The notes under the pieces are model-generated. The model did no database searches and was not told the DNA's origin. It saw only the letters and a list, made by a program, of their open reading frames with translations. The translations under genes were made by a program, and so were the position numbers. Shown here in pieces: positions 22,701 to 36,000 of a stretch of 64,000 bases of DNA (positions are counted from its first letter, which is position 1; every line of letters begins with the position of its first letter). The stretch spans positions 10,579,001 through 10,643,000 of the forward strand of contig NC_092580.1 in NCBI RefSeq assembly GCF_037975245.1, written 5' to 3'. This DNA is from Apostichopus japonicus. Its lineage: Eukaryota > Echinodermata > Holothuroidea > Aspidochirotida > Stichopodidae.

Positions 22701-25700
22701 AAAGAAATGTTTTCAAGCATTCGTGTTGCTTGTGTTGAAAAGAGCCTACTGCAAAATGGTATTCTCTAAGCAGAAAAGTCTAGGGTATATTTCTCCTTTA
22801 AACAAATTTCTTTGACCAATTAACTGTGAGGTTCTTAAAGAAGCAGTAACATAAGATGTAAATTACTGACATTTATTAAGGGATTTTACTGACCTATTCA
22901 TATTCACACAACATCTAAATTTGATGGTAAATGAAAATTTAAGTTCATGACTAAACTATTTGGCCAGATTCAGCCAATGATCTTGCTGGAATTCCTGCCG
23001 GATTTATCAGAGTTTGGAAATTATTACAATCCCACATTTTTTCTTCTGAGACATTTATTCATCTGTTATGACTCATAGGACCATAGCAATTATAATTTCG
23101 TTGCTGTTTCTTTTGTAGTTGGGATTTCCAATAATTTTAGTCAGGTATTTTTTTTTTACTTATGAAGGTGGCCTGACCTAATCCTTTCACCAAAAAAACG
23201 CACGTCCCACTCCAGAAGAATAAATTTTCACGTCTATATATTAATTTTGGACAATATGAAAATTGGTCCACAGAATTTGTTTTGAATATTTTTTGAAAGT
23301 TCACAGTCATTCAATTCACAGTCTAGCATTGCCTAGCATTGGCTAGCATTCTTGCGTTCATTATATTAACTGGGAACATACCCAGACAAATGGGTTACAT
23401 TTGATTACATGGAAACCAGCATGATGGAGATACACTTTAATATAAGATTGATCAAACTGACTTCATGGCTTTAGATTTATTACTCTTAACTCAGGCGGAG
23501 GGAGCAAGTTTTATATATTAACATTTAAACAAGAAAATGATTTTATTTCGGCTAGCAATTATTCTTTTCTTGTTTCTCCCTCCACAGAGAAAGCTCTGGA
23601 TCTCTTCTTATGGCTACCGACATTGACACGTTAAATGAGTTGAGGAATAGCTGGCAAATAGCTGGCGTAAACCATTCCATTCGAAGGAAATTCCTGTAAG
23701 TTTTTTCTGCAGGATTTGCAGAATTAATTAATACATTTGTCATTTGCTCTATAATTAATGACAAAAATAGATTTAAATTAAAGATGATTATTGTACGATG
23801 CATGTTGTAAGGTCTCAAGATACATCACAAGATACTATGGTGGATTCACAATTTAGGATGCCCCAGCAAATGGCATTTCAAATCTGGCCAAATACCAGAT
23901 TTGCCACATTCAGCCAAAGATCTTGCTGGAATTCATGTCTGTTGTATCGAAGTTTGGAAATCAACACAATCCGACATTCTGAATTTTCTGCATTTTAAGG
24001 ATTTTTTTTTACAGAATCCGACATCGGGCTGGATTTAAAATTGAGGTACATCTTATTAACTATAACCTAATAACTTGTTTTGCCAGGAGTCTCAGGCTTA
24101 CAAATTTCTAAGGTGACTACCACTTACGCTAAATACTTGAAACTTTGGGATTTTACCCATTAAACATCGTAGGCTGGTCAGTTAAAGTGGCTGAACTACT
24201 CAGTCTAACACAACAGACTGCTAGGTCAGCTCCTCAGATGCAGCACCAAATGGCGGTGATTACACCTACAAGCTTTTGCCAGTCAAGATCACTTTGCAAC
24301 GAGTTTGGTTCGGAAAGATGCTATGTTGTTTCTTCCGTAGCACATATTGCCTAATGCTCTCCATTTTATTTGGAATTTGTGTTAGTATATTCTCTCCTGC
24401 ATGGTGTGAATTTTGTACATGAATATTTATGTCAAAAAAATGGGATAAGAAGTGTCAAAAGTTTAAGAATGTTTTATAAGTGTGACACCAAGGGATATCA
24501 TCATTCTGAATTAACTTCTTTGTCTAGTATAATATAAGAAAACTTGGAAATTTTAAGAAATTCTGCACAAGTGCATGTAACATTTAGAGTCTTTCTATTT
24601 CTACCTTAGAGCTGTGACAATTGGAATCCCGGAACCTGAGGCAGGTAGGAACAATTTTTTTTTTTTGGAGGGTTTAACCAATAAATGGAAAAATAATTAA
24701 GTGTAAGACCAGTGGAGTGTATCACTGAAATTGTCTCGTTCTCTGCTATTGTTTGGGTCGAGATGAAAGCATGCATCCGATTAATATTTTCATCTCGACC
24801 AAAACAATTACAGAGATCTTTGATTTGGTTTGAAATATTTTGATTTGGTTTGTTCCTCTCGGTCCCTTTAGTCCCACCTTTGATTTGGTCCCTCGATCTC
24901 TGCGAATGGGCCGAAAGTCTTTTGAGGGGAAAAGTGCATCGTTGTGATTATTTATTACACAACCCTACTGAAGAAAGATTGTTTGGACCGTTGAGATTGA
25001 ATGCATAGTGTTAATTTAAAGGGATACACCAGTGGAAGACAATGTAACACTTGCATAAAGAGAAAAACATTGGACACTGTCAGAGTCAAATCTTCATCTG
25101 AGAATCTTGTAGTTATTATCTCAAAGTGCGGTTGAATGTTACCTTTTTGACTGGCTAAAGGTTTCTCTACCCTCGGAAGTGTATCACATCAAGCGGTCTC
25201 AGTCTGTGATGTCAGTGTGGTAGATGTGCTTGAAAACATTACATTAGGAGGCTATTATGATATATTCTAAGGCTCTCATAATCTTCTACTTGGTTTATCC
25301 CTGAAACTCTATACAAGCATTTTCAGCTCAATTGACTTAATGACTATGTAGCCAGATGTATTCACTCAGTATCACCAAATTTGCAAAAATGTTCTGATGA
25401 GATGGTGGTTTGCTCCTAAAGATGCAAAATATTTCAATTCACAAGATATCTGCTTCTAGTGCTTCTGGTTATGTAACTTTACATTTTCTTCTTTTTGTCT
25501 TGCATATTAAGTAACATTGAGACACTGGAATATTCCAAATAGTGAGAAAAGAGGAATTCTGTACTTTTTGGGAGAAAATAATATCTTCCATTACATATAT
25601 ATTTTTTATGACGGTTATGCTAAGTCTATGCCTCTTTCAAAGTTTAATATTTCTGATGATGGATAGTGTGTGACTGTGTCCTTTGTTTAATAAACTTTAA

Positions 25701-26986
25701 ATCAAAATAAAACAAAACTGTTAGCAAACTGCTTATCCACTAGAGAGTCTGTGTAAGAGAATGTGTAAAAGTCAGTTGGCCTGAGGTTTTGATCCTAGCA
25801 GGATCTTCTTCTGAGGCTGAATGAAGAAGGAAGGCCATTCAGCCTCTGAAGCAGATCCTGCTAGGATCGAAATGTCAGGCCAACTTACTTCGACACATTT
25901 CATAAACTTTGTTTAATTACAGAGCAGGTATCATTAAATGAGGAAATAATAACATTTCTAGCCAATTTTATCAAAGTAGACAACAATCTATTTTATTTTC
26001 TCTCAAATAATTTATGCTTTTAATTTCATTTCTATCATATTAAGGTACCATATGTCAAGCCCTCAAGTATGTATCCATTGGAGACCATCTCTTGGTAAGT
26101 TAAACAATCTTTCATTTGTTTATTAACACAGTGCCTTTTGATGGAGAGTTTTGATGAGTCAACTTCAGTGTGTTCTCATGTGACATCATTCTGCCCATTG
26201 TAATTACCAAAAGTGCTGTCTGAGTTGATCCTGATCAAGTTTAAGATCCTATAAATCAATAATAAAATCTGGGAATGATGTTCTCCATCAGCTAGACTAG
26301 TGAAGTGTCAATTATCAAATGATGAAAAAATTGTCAAAATGTGAAATGTGAAAAATGTGAATATTGACTTAGCTGTAAATGTACAAAGGAATGGAAAGCT
26401 CTCTTAACCGTTTTCTGTACAGAACCAGACTGAAAAGGTTTTTGCTGGAAAAGGTTTACCCACATGAGTATCACATATGTTTAATTTCCACACAAATCAG
26501 AGTTCTAAGGTTAATACTCAATTATTCATCAATTATTCCTTAGTATTCTCAGGGGCGGATCCAGGGGGGGGGCCCGGGGGGCCCGGGCCCCCCCTTTTTG
26601 AAAATCCTGATTTTTTTTTTTTTTTTTTACCGCGTTCGAGGGAAAGGGCCCCATGCGTGATCAGTGGCGTAGCTACGGGGGGCCTGAAATTGCAGACATG
26701 AGATCCATATTTTCAGGCTAGGTACATGCTGCTTAGAATACTCGGGAAGTGCCGTTTTCGGCCATCTGGGGGTTTGTAAAGCCAAAAATTTTCTTGGACG
26801 CTCCGCGCCAACCGATGATGGCGCTCCGCTTAGATAGTCTTACGTTCAGGCGCGGCTGGACCAGTCAGACCCCCCCCCTGTCACAAATCCTGCATCAGCC
26901 CCTGATATGTCATTGAATATTCCACAAAACAACTTTTTATGTCCACGAAACTGTCGAAAAACATGATTTTCACTACTGGTAGATAT

Positions 26987-27052
<66 letters not shown>

Positions 27053-30000
27053 TGGGAATTCTGAATTTCCTGCAAACATGCGGCTGTGCCTGTTCAATAC
27101 TCACTACTGTATCGCCTTAAAAAATGATGAGTGGAAATAGTTTCTCCAGGACCATATCGTATCGTGGGTATCGAGTGCGTCTGATATACGAACGTACGTA
27201 GTAGTACGTACGTACGTACGTCTATGATGATATGCACTGTACTGTACTGATAAAAACATAGGTGAATTTCACTCCATGGGAGTGATCACTGAGCACATTC
27301 CGGTATAAGAGTGAATTTCCACTCCATTGGAGTAAATCTTAACTCCTAATAGAGTTATATTCACTCATATTAGGAGTGAGGGTTAACTCCAATAGAGTTA
27401 AATTTCACTCTTAATTTGAAGTGCGCCGAGTGATCACTCCAATGGAATGAAATCCACTCATTTGTTTTTAGAGTGTTGCTAGATATATGAAGAAGAAATT
27501 TACATACCAATACATGTTATCGGTCATCGATTGACACAAAAAGCCAGATTCTGATGACAGCTGCCTCAAGAAACCCAATAAATGGCCTAATAAGCACCGA
27601 GCCACCAATGTGGACCATTACCGAAACATCGATGCGTGTTAGTCTTCCACCCCCTTCCTCTAATGCTATTTAAGTCCACATGTGGGCATATCCTGCAAAT
27701 CTACCGGTAGCCCACAGGGGTTTGAGTTGGGAGAAAGGCCTTGACAGCTTGAAACGACAAATGATGCCAACTTCCCTCAAGTTAAAAGTCTGGCTGAGTT
27801 GGCAAGGCCAGTCAGCATGAAAGAGAAAAAACTTTTTTGCATTTCTGTCACCAAAGTTGCACATCTTTTTGGTTGCTATTTTGCCTCACAGGTGCCATCT
27901 CCTGCGATCTGGGGGGGTGCTGAAATCTCAAATTTTCTCTGTACGCTCCGCGCCAACCAAGGTGGCGCTCCGCTTAGATAGTAAACTCCCCCCCCCCACA
28001 AGAAAGAACAGCCCCCCCATGGCCCCCACTCAAAAAATCCTAGCTACGCCACTGTGCGTGTAATTTTTTGTAAAATAAATTTGCAAAAAGAGTACACCAT
28101 CATTCTGATAAAGTGAAGGTGAGAGGGGCACTCTGACTGCATCAATAGTCTCCATATGGAAGGGGGCATCCAAGATGAAATGGCCTGGAGTAGCCTGGTA
28201 AAAAGTAGTTTGCATCACCACCTACTCCCCAAAGACGTAAATCCCAGCTCATTGCTCGAAATTGCAAATATATGCCCGGCAAACCATGAATACATGATTT
28301 ATTGGAAATAAATTTTACTCAAAACTTTCACGAAAAGTAGCACCAGATTGCACCGAGGACCTCCATATTTTGTGAAATTTTCCAAAGGGGAGGGGGCACC
28401 CACTCCCCTTAGACCCCTCCCCCAGGACGACGATTAGGCATTTCCCATCTGGGCCCCCCCTTCGGCGAAATCCTGGATCCGCCACTGATTCTTACCGATC
28501 ATATCAGACTTTTTACACCCAGTTCTTGGAAATCAGTGTCAACATGCGTGCAATTTGCATATAACCAAAGATCCATTTTAACTAGTTCAACAGCAGTACA
28601 GATAGAACCGGATTTGTGCTGCTAGTGGTTCAAGTGTTATGTGCCTTATGCTTTCCCAATTGAGCATATCTTAGTTGGTTGGAAACAAGACTGACAATCT
28701 TTTGCTCGATCGTTCTTTCAAAAATGTCCCTGTTAAGCTTCAAACCACTCTATATCAAGATCTTCATTCAAGCTATGTGGAAAACTTGGGTGCCCTCATG
28801 TAACTTTCCTAAGTTTCCTAGTTTTAAAAAGTACAAGATTTTACAATCGGAAATTCCTGTTTGAAGAAATCTACTTTGAAAAAGTAAGGTGAACAATGCA
28901 CAGAAGTATATTCATTTATACTTAACATTTTGGGCCAAAACTGTGAGTTCAGTCACAGACCCATTGAAACAAACTTTAAGATCTATACATTCTTGTAATC
29001 AGACTCTGTAAACAGATTCGACATTGTTCGTATAATTAAACTAGAGGGCGTTTATTTTGTGACATTTAAAAGCAATGCTCCATGTAGTCATGGTGGAAGC
29101 TAAATAATCCTTTATAGATTACACTTCAACCTTGGATGGGAATATAATTAGCAAAGAGTAAGATGCAACACAATGACAACAAATAATGAACAGTAAGTCG
29201 TAACGGACATTTCCAAACCTCATCAAGGTTTGTTGTTTTCTACTAGTTAGCTGTGATTGCAGTAGCTTTTGTCGTGATTATACACTGATTAAAATTGTGG
29301 AAACGCCCCTCACAAGCCCAAGAACAGATAAAAATGCAACATTCTGGCCCTGCTGCAGCAAGCCAAAATCATTCCTAAAAGCTATATCAAACATAAACTA
29401 TTTGTATATTTTGAAATAAAACTTGTTTGTAGGCTCGCATACAGTAATTTCTTCCTCAGTGTGAAATATTTGACTGCTGCCACCAGTCAATCAGTGAATG
29501 ATGTTGTAAGAGAGAAAGGATAAAAGCTTGTATAAACAAACTTTTGTAAACAATTGTTGACACATTTATGTAATTTTGGACGACTGTATTTACACAACAA
29601 TAACAAGACATTTGTTTTGATGGTACAGTTTGAACTTTGACCCAGTTCGCATCATGTCTGTTCATTATGAGATGTCATCAAGGGCGGCTGAACCGGGGGG
29701 GGGGGGCCACTTTTCCTCAGGTTAAAAATGTGCCCTTTTTCTACCTAAAAATTGAGGTGTCTCAAGTTAGCAAGAGGCCAGGGAACCAGAATGATCACTC
29801 GGGAAGGGCCTTTTCCGGCCATCTGAGGGGTTTGTAAAACCAAAAAATTTTCTTGTACACTCCGTGCCAACCGATGGTGGTTCTGCTCAGATAGTTGTGC
29901 ATACAACTTTGCAAATCCTGGCTACACCCCTGACTTTTAATGAATTTCTGTGGGTCAAACTCAAAGCTATTTCGAATGGAAAAAATTGTTAAGATATTAA

Positions 30001-33000
30001 CATGAAATAAACTCTATTTCGGAAGATTCCTACATTAGCAACTAGCATGATTTCCAGGCCAGGAAAAAAGAGGTAACACGGGAACCTCGTTCCCGGGAAA
30101 TTTTAGTCACTCGCGGGAAATTTTGGAGCAAAGATAAAAAAAAATAAAAAAACAGACAGCAAAAACATGAAGAGGGAGGAAGAAAGAAAGAAAGATGGGA
30201 AAGGGAAAAATGAAAAGAAATAAGACGTGTCCGACAATAAAACATCATATGTGAACCATTAAATTAGCACATTAAACTCTATTACTACCGATTTACCGTC
30301 AGTCACTATCTGCGGGTCAATATAGGCCTACGTGCACTACGTGACCTAGGCTACACCAAATATCGAACGTTACTTGGGCTCAGCATATTACGGGGCTTCA
30401 AAGTTATTCTGAAATTTTCGTTATTTATTTTTCCTTCAAACGATGATTGTGAAGGTTCCCATGTACAAAATCTTACCCTTATGCATTTCACCTCATTTTG
30501 TTAAAATAATTATAACGATTTAATAAATTTTGAGCCAAAACCGCAGGGAGTATATCCAGTTTAAATCCATCTTTGCACGGGACTGTATATTATTATAGCC
30601 TAGGGTACGGTTCTTGTACACACTGCTGTGCGGTACTTAAGAGTTGATGCTGTAGTGAAATGGATTCGTTTATTAATGCGGGGGGTTCCACGATGTCATT
30701 TATAGTTATCTTTCGCCACTTTTTTAATTATTAAGATTTTTGTACGAAAGATTGATATTGTACGTATTGAAAGTATATTTTCTGGAGTAAACAACAGCCG
30801 ATTAACGATATGAATAAATCTGTACTATTCTTATGTATGTAGTTTATAATCCAGTATTTACGTAGCCCCTATGTTACATTCTTATTGTCTGAAGTTCCAA
30901 ACACGTGGTGACTTGTTGATAGTTAAAAACTTTTCATTGTGAACTTTTAAACTTGAAGGGGTTGCCCTATTCCAATATCATGGATAGTGGGGAACTCCCA
31001 ATTTCTTTTTGTGTACGTATTACTAGTTTAATCCACGTGCGAACGTGATAATCTAATATCTTACGTCGAGTATGAATGAAGGATGGTGTGGGTTGCTTTT
31101 TTCCAAGTTTTGTGCTTTTCTTTTGGAAGTGTATGTTAAAACACAACGGCCCTAATACAGCGTGTTATTTTTTAAATTTTTTATAACTGTGCGTGTAAGA
31201 GTATGTACATACTGTAGCCTAGGCTATGCATATTGAATTTATGACATTGACAGTCTCGTAACTAAGTGCTTTGTACCATAGACGAAAGTGGATGAAAATA
31301 CCGGTTGTAGTTACGATACCGGGAATCATGTTGCAACAAAACGACTCATGTGCTACCGTAACATGGTTTAACACATGTGTAATACACTGGCAATCACTGT
31401 AAAAATGGGCCACCAAATCGCGTCAATAGGGTCTTCAATTTTCAAAAAGCTTCAGCTTCTCAGGGGGTACATCCCCCTCAGACACCCCCTACAATGCGTT
31501 CCGCGGGAAATCCGACTTTGTCGGAATTATGTTCCAGGGAAAAAAAACATTTTTTCTGACCGTGATGATTTCACCTCATTTTGTCTCAAAAGAAACATTG
31601 TTCGTTGTTTCCCAATTTGGATATTGCAGTGCTAGTATGTATATTTTCCTTGAGGGGGAGGGCTGTGGGGTGTTGATGGAGTGATGTGTATACGCAAATA
31701 AGATAATACAATAAGAGTTATAAAGGTTACTAAATATAAGGCTGCATCAGTCTAATCGAATTTCTGCAAAGTGCCCTTTGATGTCGGTGCCCCCCCCCCC
31801 CCCAGATTAAAAGTGCTTCTGCTGCCCTTTGGTGTCATTTGTACAGTTTTGTAGGAGTGTCACTGCAGGAGTCTCACTTTTATTACATGAAATTCCAAAA
31901 ATGTGTGTAACCCATGGTAACAGAATACTTTACCTAAACAGTATAAACTGTGGTATCAATGATGTTCGTAACCTCTTGGTATGAAATGTCTCAGCTGGAT
32001 TGCTTCTAGTTCTTGCCAACTGACCAGACTACATTAGCTCAAATATGCTACAGTTAGTCTCTTTCTAAATAAATTTGCCTGTGAGAGTAATTTTCTTTTA
32101 GTTATCGTTTGGCCTTTGCATCATCTCAGTCTAAAATTTCATCATTTTCTTTCTATTTATTGTTAGTGTTTTGTATTGTGTGCTCATTTTCCATCTTTTA
32201 TTTTTCTTTTGTTCGGACAGACAGTTCCAGTTCGTAATGTTTCTCTGAAAAGCATTAAAAGTGGACATGCGAAGAAAGCCACCACTGAATACAGAGTTCT
32301 GTCCAAGAATGAGGACCTTAATTGTGCTCTATTAGAAATACAGGTAGATAAATGTAAGTATCGTGTGTGTAGAAGTTGTTTAAAGCAGCTGTCAGTATAA
32401 ATGTATACATCAGGCCTCGACAAATACAGTCGCCAACTCGCCAATGGCGAGTAGAATTTTGCGACTGGCCAGCAAAAGATGCACTACGCTCTACATTTTG
32501 GCGAGTGGCTCATTCGTTCACTGACTTTATACAATAGGCTTACTATTAACTTGTGAGCCAATCAAGAAAGGCCTAATGCCTATGTTACATATCACTGTAG
32601 TATTATCAAGTGCACTGTTACAAATAGGTCCTAAGGAACAGCTCTGTTCACCAGCTCGAAACTAATTTGGTACTAATCGCTCAAACTAAATCATGCACAT
32701 TAGGTGTAACCAAAATGGAAAACAACAAACTTAATTAAATGCGTAACGACAACTCAAACAGGGGTACCTTGTGTGTAGGATCGGTACAAATGAAAACAGT
32801 GTTTTCAGTAGGTTAACTGCGATAGCACGATAAGGCCTACCTGACTAGAGACCCTATAGTAGGATACTCCTATAAGAAAGTTTATTGCAGTGAACTTGAA
32901 GCAAGTCCAAATCGCATTTTGTGGTGAAGGACATATGTCAATGGGAGATATATGTGTGAAATCACTCATTAATTTTACGTACATTATGTACAGAGATTTT

Positions 33001-36000
33001 TTAGGTGCGGTGACTTTTTACGAAATGTAGTGGTACGAACTGAACTTTCAAGGGAACAAACTTAAAATAATAATTTTGCCGAAATAACATTAGTACATTA
33101 CATATCTCGAAATGAACAACAGGAAGTCTATTGGATTAATTTTAACCAAAAAAATTGATAAGTCTGGAGACCTGACCAATGACACTCAGTAATCGATCGA
33201 TAATAATAATAGTCAGTGCCAAGCGTTATCTCAACTTATAAACAATACTAACACATGTATACACTGATACAGTAGTCTGATGTTATGTCAAGTGAAAGTT
33301 ACAGATTGTCAGCCATGCCATTGCTTATTTTTGTGTCCTAAACAATGCTTACAATGTTTCACCGTCTTATATTTTCACTTACCATGTTTTAAACACTCTT
33401 GACGAACAACAATTTAAATAGATCGTTTTTGCTGTAAACAACTACAGTAACAATATACGGCGATATCTTAAGTTAGGCCATACCACCAAGGCTTATATCA
33501 CAGAAACAATTAGCGCGGAAAATTGGCAATTAAATTTAACGTTTTGGCGAGTAGAATTTTAGACTCGGTCGCCAGTTGGCGAGTTTAAAAAAATTTGTCG
33601 AGGCCTGATATATATTTATATATTGACCAAACATGTGGATGTGGAAGAACTAGAGGCTAAATGGCTTAGATTTGCAGGGATTTATAGGACCTTGTGAAAG
33701 CCAAGTCAAAATAATTGCTTGAACAGCCATTCCTGCTTTGTAGTCCACTGAATTAGGCCTACTGGTATCTATGACCTGCCTGTAACCAATTATGGAGATA
33801 GATTTGCAGGAGAGCTTTGCATCTGAAACTAACACACAGAAATTAATGGGGCTTATTTTTATCGTTTTCATGCCTCGATAATACCTTGTAGTAATACTAA
33901 GATATGCTTTAACTGTTCTGTCCTTTTATAGGCATGGAACAAATGATGGCAAAACACCAGAGGCTTCAGAGCCAAGGAGCTTTAGGGCCCCTTCACCTCA
34001 GAAAAGGGACTAAATCTCACTATTGCTTGTTTTGCTACCTTTAGAGTACCTATCTAATCTTTGGCCCTGCCACCCACCCACCCACCCACCCACCCACCCA
34101 CCCCCCTCCTAAAAGAATCATGACACTGCTGGGAACAGATTTCTTGAAAAAATGAATCCATTACTTTTTAAGATTTCTCCTTTACTAGAAGGATTCCTCG
34201 CAACTTTCAGTCTTGCACCCAAATTTAGTTTTTAATTTAAGGAATACCATTTACCTACACTGACCAATCTAACTCATTTTACTCATTTAACTCAGCATGC
34301 TATTGTTCTTACTGTCCCCTCTCTCTATTTGTACTCAGTGCGACATCACCAATTGCAAGTCCATCTGGGACAAAAGATGTGCAAGATTCTTGGAGATCAC
34401 TTGTACTCGTCAAGGGTGAGATGCATTCTGGGAACGGATGTGACTGCTAATCCTCACGAAGTTACACCCCGGACCCAGGTAGGACAGCGTTCATTGACCT
34501 TTGCCACGACTCACAACCCCTTAGCAATTAAAATATACCTTTGCACCACATTTACAGGCTATAGATGAACTAAGAAGGAGACCTTTTTTCAGGAAATTTG
34601 TTGTTTGATGCTTATAGTTTCACACACACCTTGAGTACCTCTCCCTCACAAGCAAGGGACGTGTGGTTAAGCAAGGCTAGGTGGAAGGATGAAATAGATT
34701 TCACCATGGTGTTACCCCCACCCTCACCCCAACACAGCTGTGCGCCCTGTAAGAAAAGAATAAGGATGTAGAATATCTCCCTGGCATGTTTAATACCAGA
34801 GCATATTAGAAAGTTGTCCCTACTGGTTTTTCCTTGAACAACCAGGTCTTACATTTTGGTTGCCTGAACAGCAAATACGGTTGTCCAAAAAAATTGTATT
34901 TTCAGCACCTTCAAAGTGACGGAGGAGTGACATGTATTTATCATTATACCTACAGTATTTGGGGGTATGTACAATGCTATCTGAATTTGGAGCAAGCAAC
35001 TAGTCGTCAGCCGGACAACCTCCAAAGCTGTGTATGGTTGTCCGAACATTATTTGGTCGTCTCAGCCGATTATACTACTGCTAAAAGTTTTCACAGATGT
35101 GACCCTCTTTCCCCCCCTCCCACCAGACATAGGTATGTACCTGCAACAAATGACTAGTTTGATGTAGATATGAGACTCATTCAGAAGTTTGTCCTACCAC
35201 TCATACAGGAAAGTAGAAGTATGTAAAGAAGAACTGGTTTACAGGGTTATCAGAGGAGGCTACAACCCGGGGGCCTGGGTCAATTAAGGGGCCCAGAGAG
35301 AAATTTAGAGGGGCTCGAGAAAATTTAGGGATGAAGATTTTGTATTCTCATATTCGTGATATAGTTTTAAGTAAACATGAAGAGCACAATAAGGGGACCC
35401 TGTGACATATCTGTACCTAGGACCAACCTGGCTTTCAATGCAACTGCATTAGAGATGTTAGGAAGCATGTGGGTACCATTTGAATACCTGTTAGTGCTTT
35501 TATCCTGTATATTGTTTGCACACAACGCCCCCTGCCATATTTATTGAAACATGTTACAGTCAGCCCTTACCGACCTTCCTGCCCTCTCCCACCTCTCCCA
35601 TCCCTTCCCACTCTCTCCCCATTTTCTTACAACCTAGATTAAACATTCTGAGACGTATTGTCAATAGACAGCTTATATTTTTGCTAATAACCTTTAAATA
35701 GGAACATTATACCTTTCTATGGATTACTTGCAAAGAGCAATATTTCCAATTGTTAAGCTCCACAAATTGTTTTGGGAGTGATTTGATCGTTAAACCAGAC
35801 TTTTGGTAATCAAAAGCCGTCCAAACGTTCCTATTTTTCGGTTAAGTCATGATATGTAGTTTAGCACACTAAGAGAACTTCTTAGTTTTGTTTTTCTTTT
35901 TTCTTTCCAAAAAAGTGAAGATTACTGAGTGAGTAAATTAATGAATTTGATTCAATCCTCTTTGTTTAGCCACCTGGACACTTTTTCATAATATTTATAG

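Larger units (their letters stand above)
26662..28054. mobile_element. Nested hAT-like element, 1,393 bp
   Basis: The ends CAGTGGCGTAGCTACGG and complement of CAGTGGCGTAGCTAGG form the TIR. The flanks TGCGTGAT (26654-26661) and TGCGTGTA (28055-28062) agree at 6 of 8 positions. It carries two copies of the shared module (26742-26839 and 27889-27982), so it may itself be composite. Confidence 0.75.
26550..28487. mobile_element. hAT-type element with 5-bp target duplication, 1,938 bp, in RPUSD3 intron 5
   Basis: The termini CAGGGGCGGATCCAGG and complement of CAGTGGCGGATCCAGG (one mismatch) are flanked by ATTCT at 26545-26549 and 28488-28492. Another element (26662-28054) is nested within it. 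Five-base target duplications fit the hAT5 subgroup rather than the usual 8 bp. No transposase frame. Confidence 0.85.

Noticed and set aside
32341-32353. Donor GTAGAT after 32343 for RPUSD3 exon 6
   Set aside because: It would put exon 7 out of frame; the donor GTAAGT after 32353 restores the phase and the expected spacing to QLQVHL.
34071-34106. CRISPR-like repeats (here and at the minisatellites)
   Set aside because: Repeats are simple or degenerate without regular unique spacers, and the genome is clearly animal.
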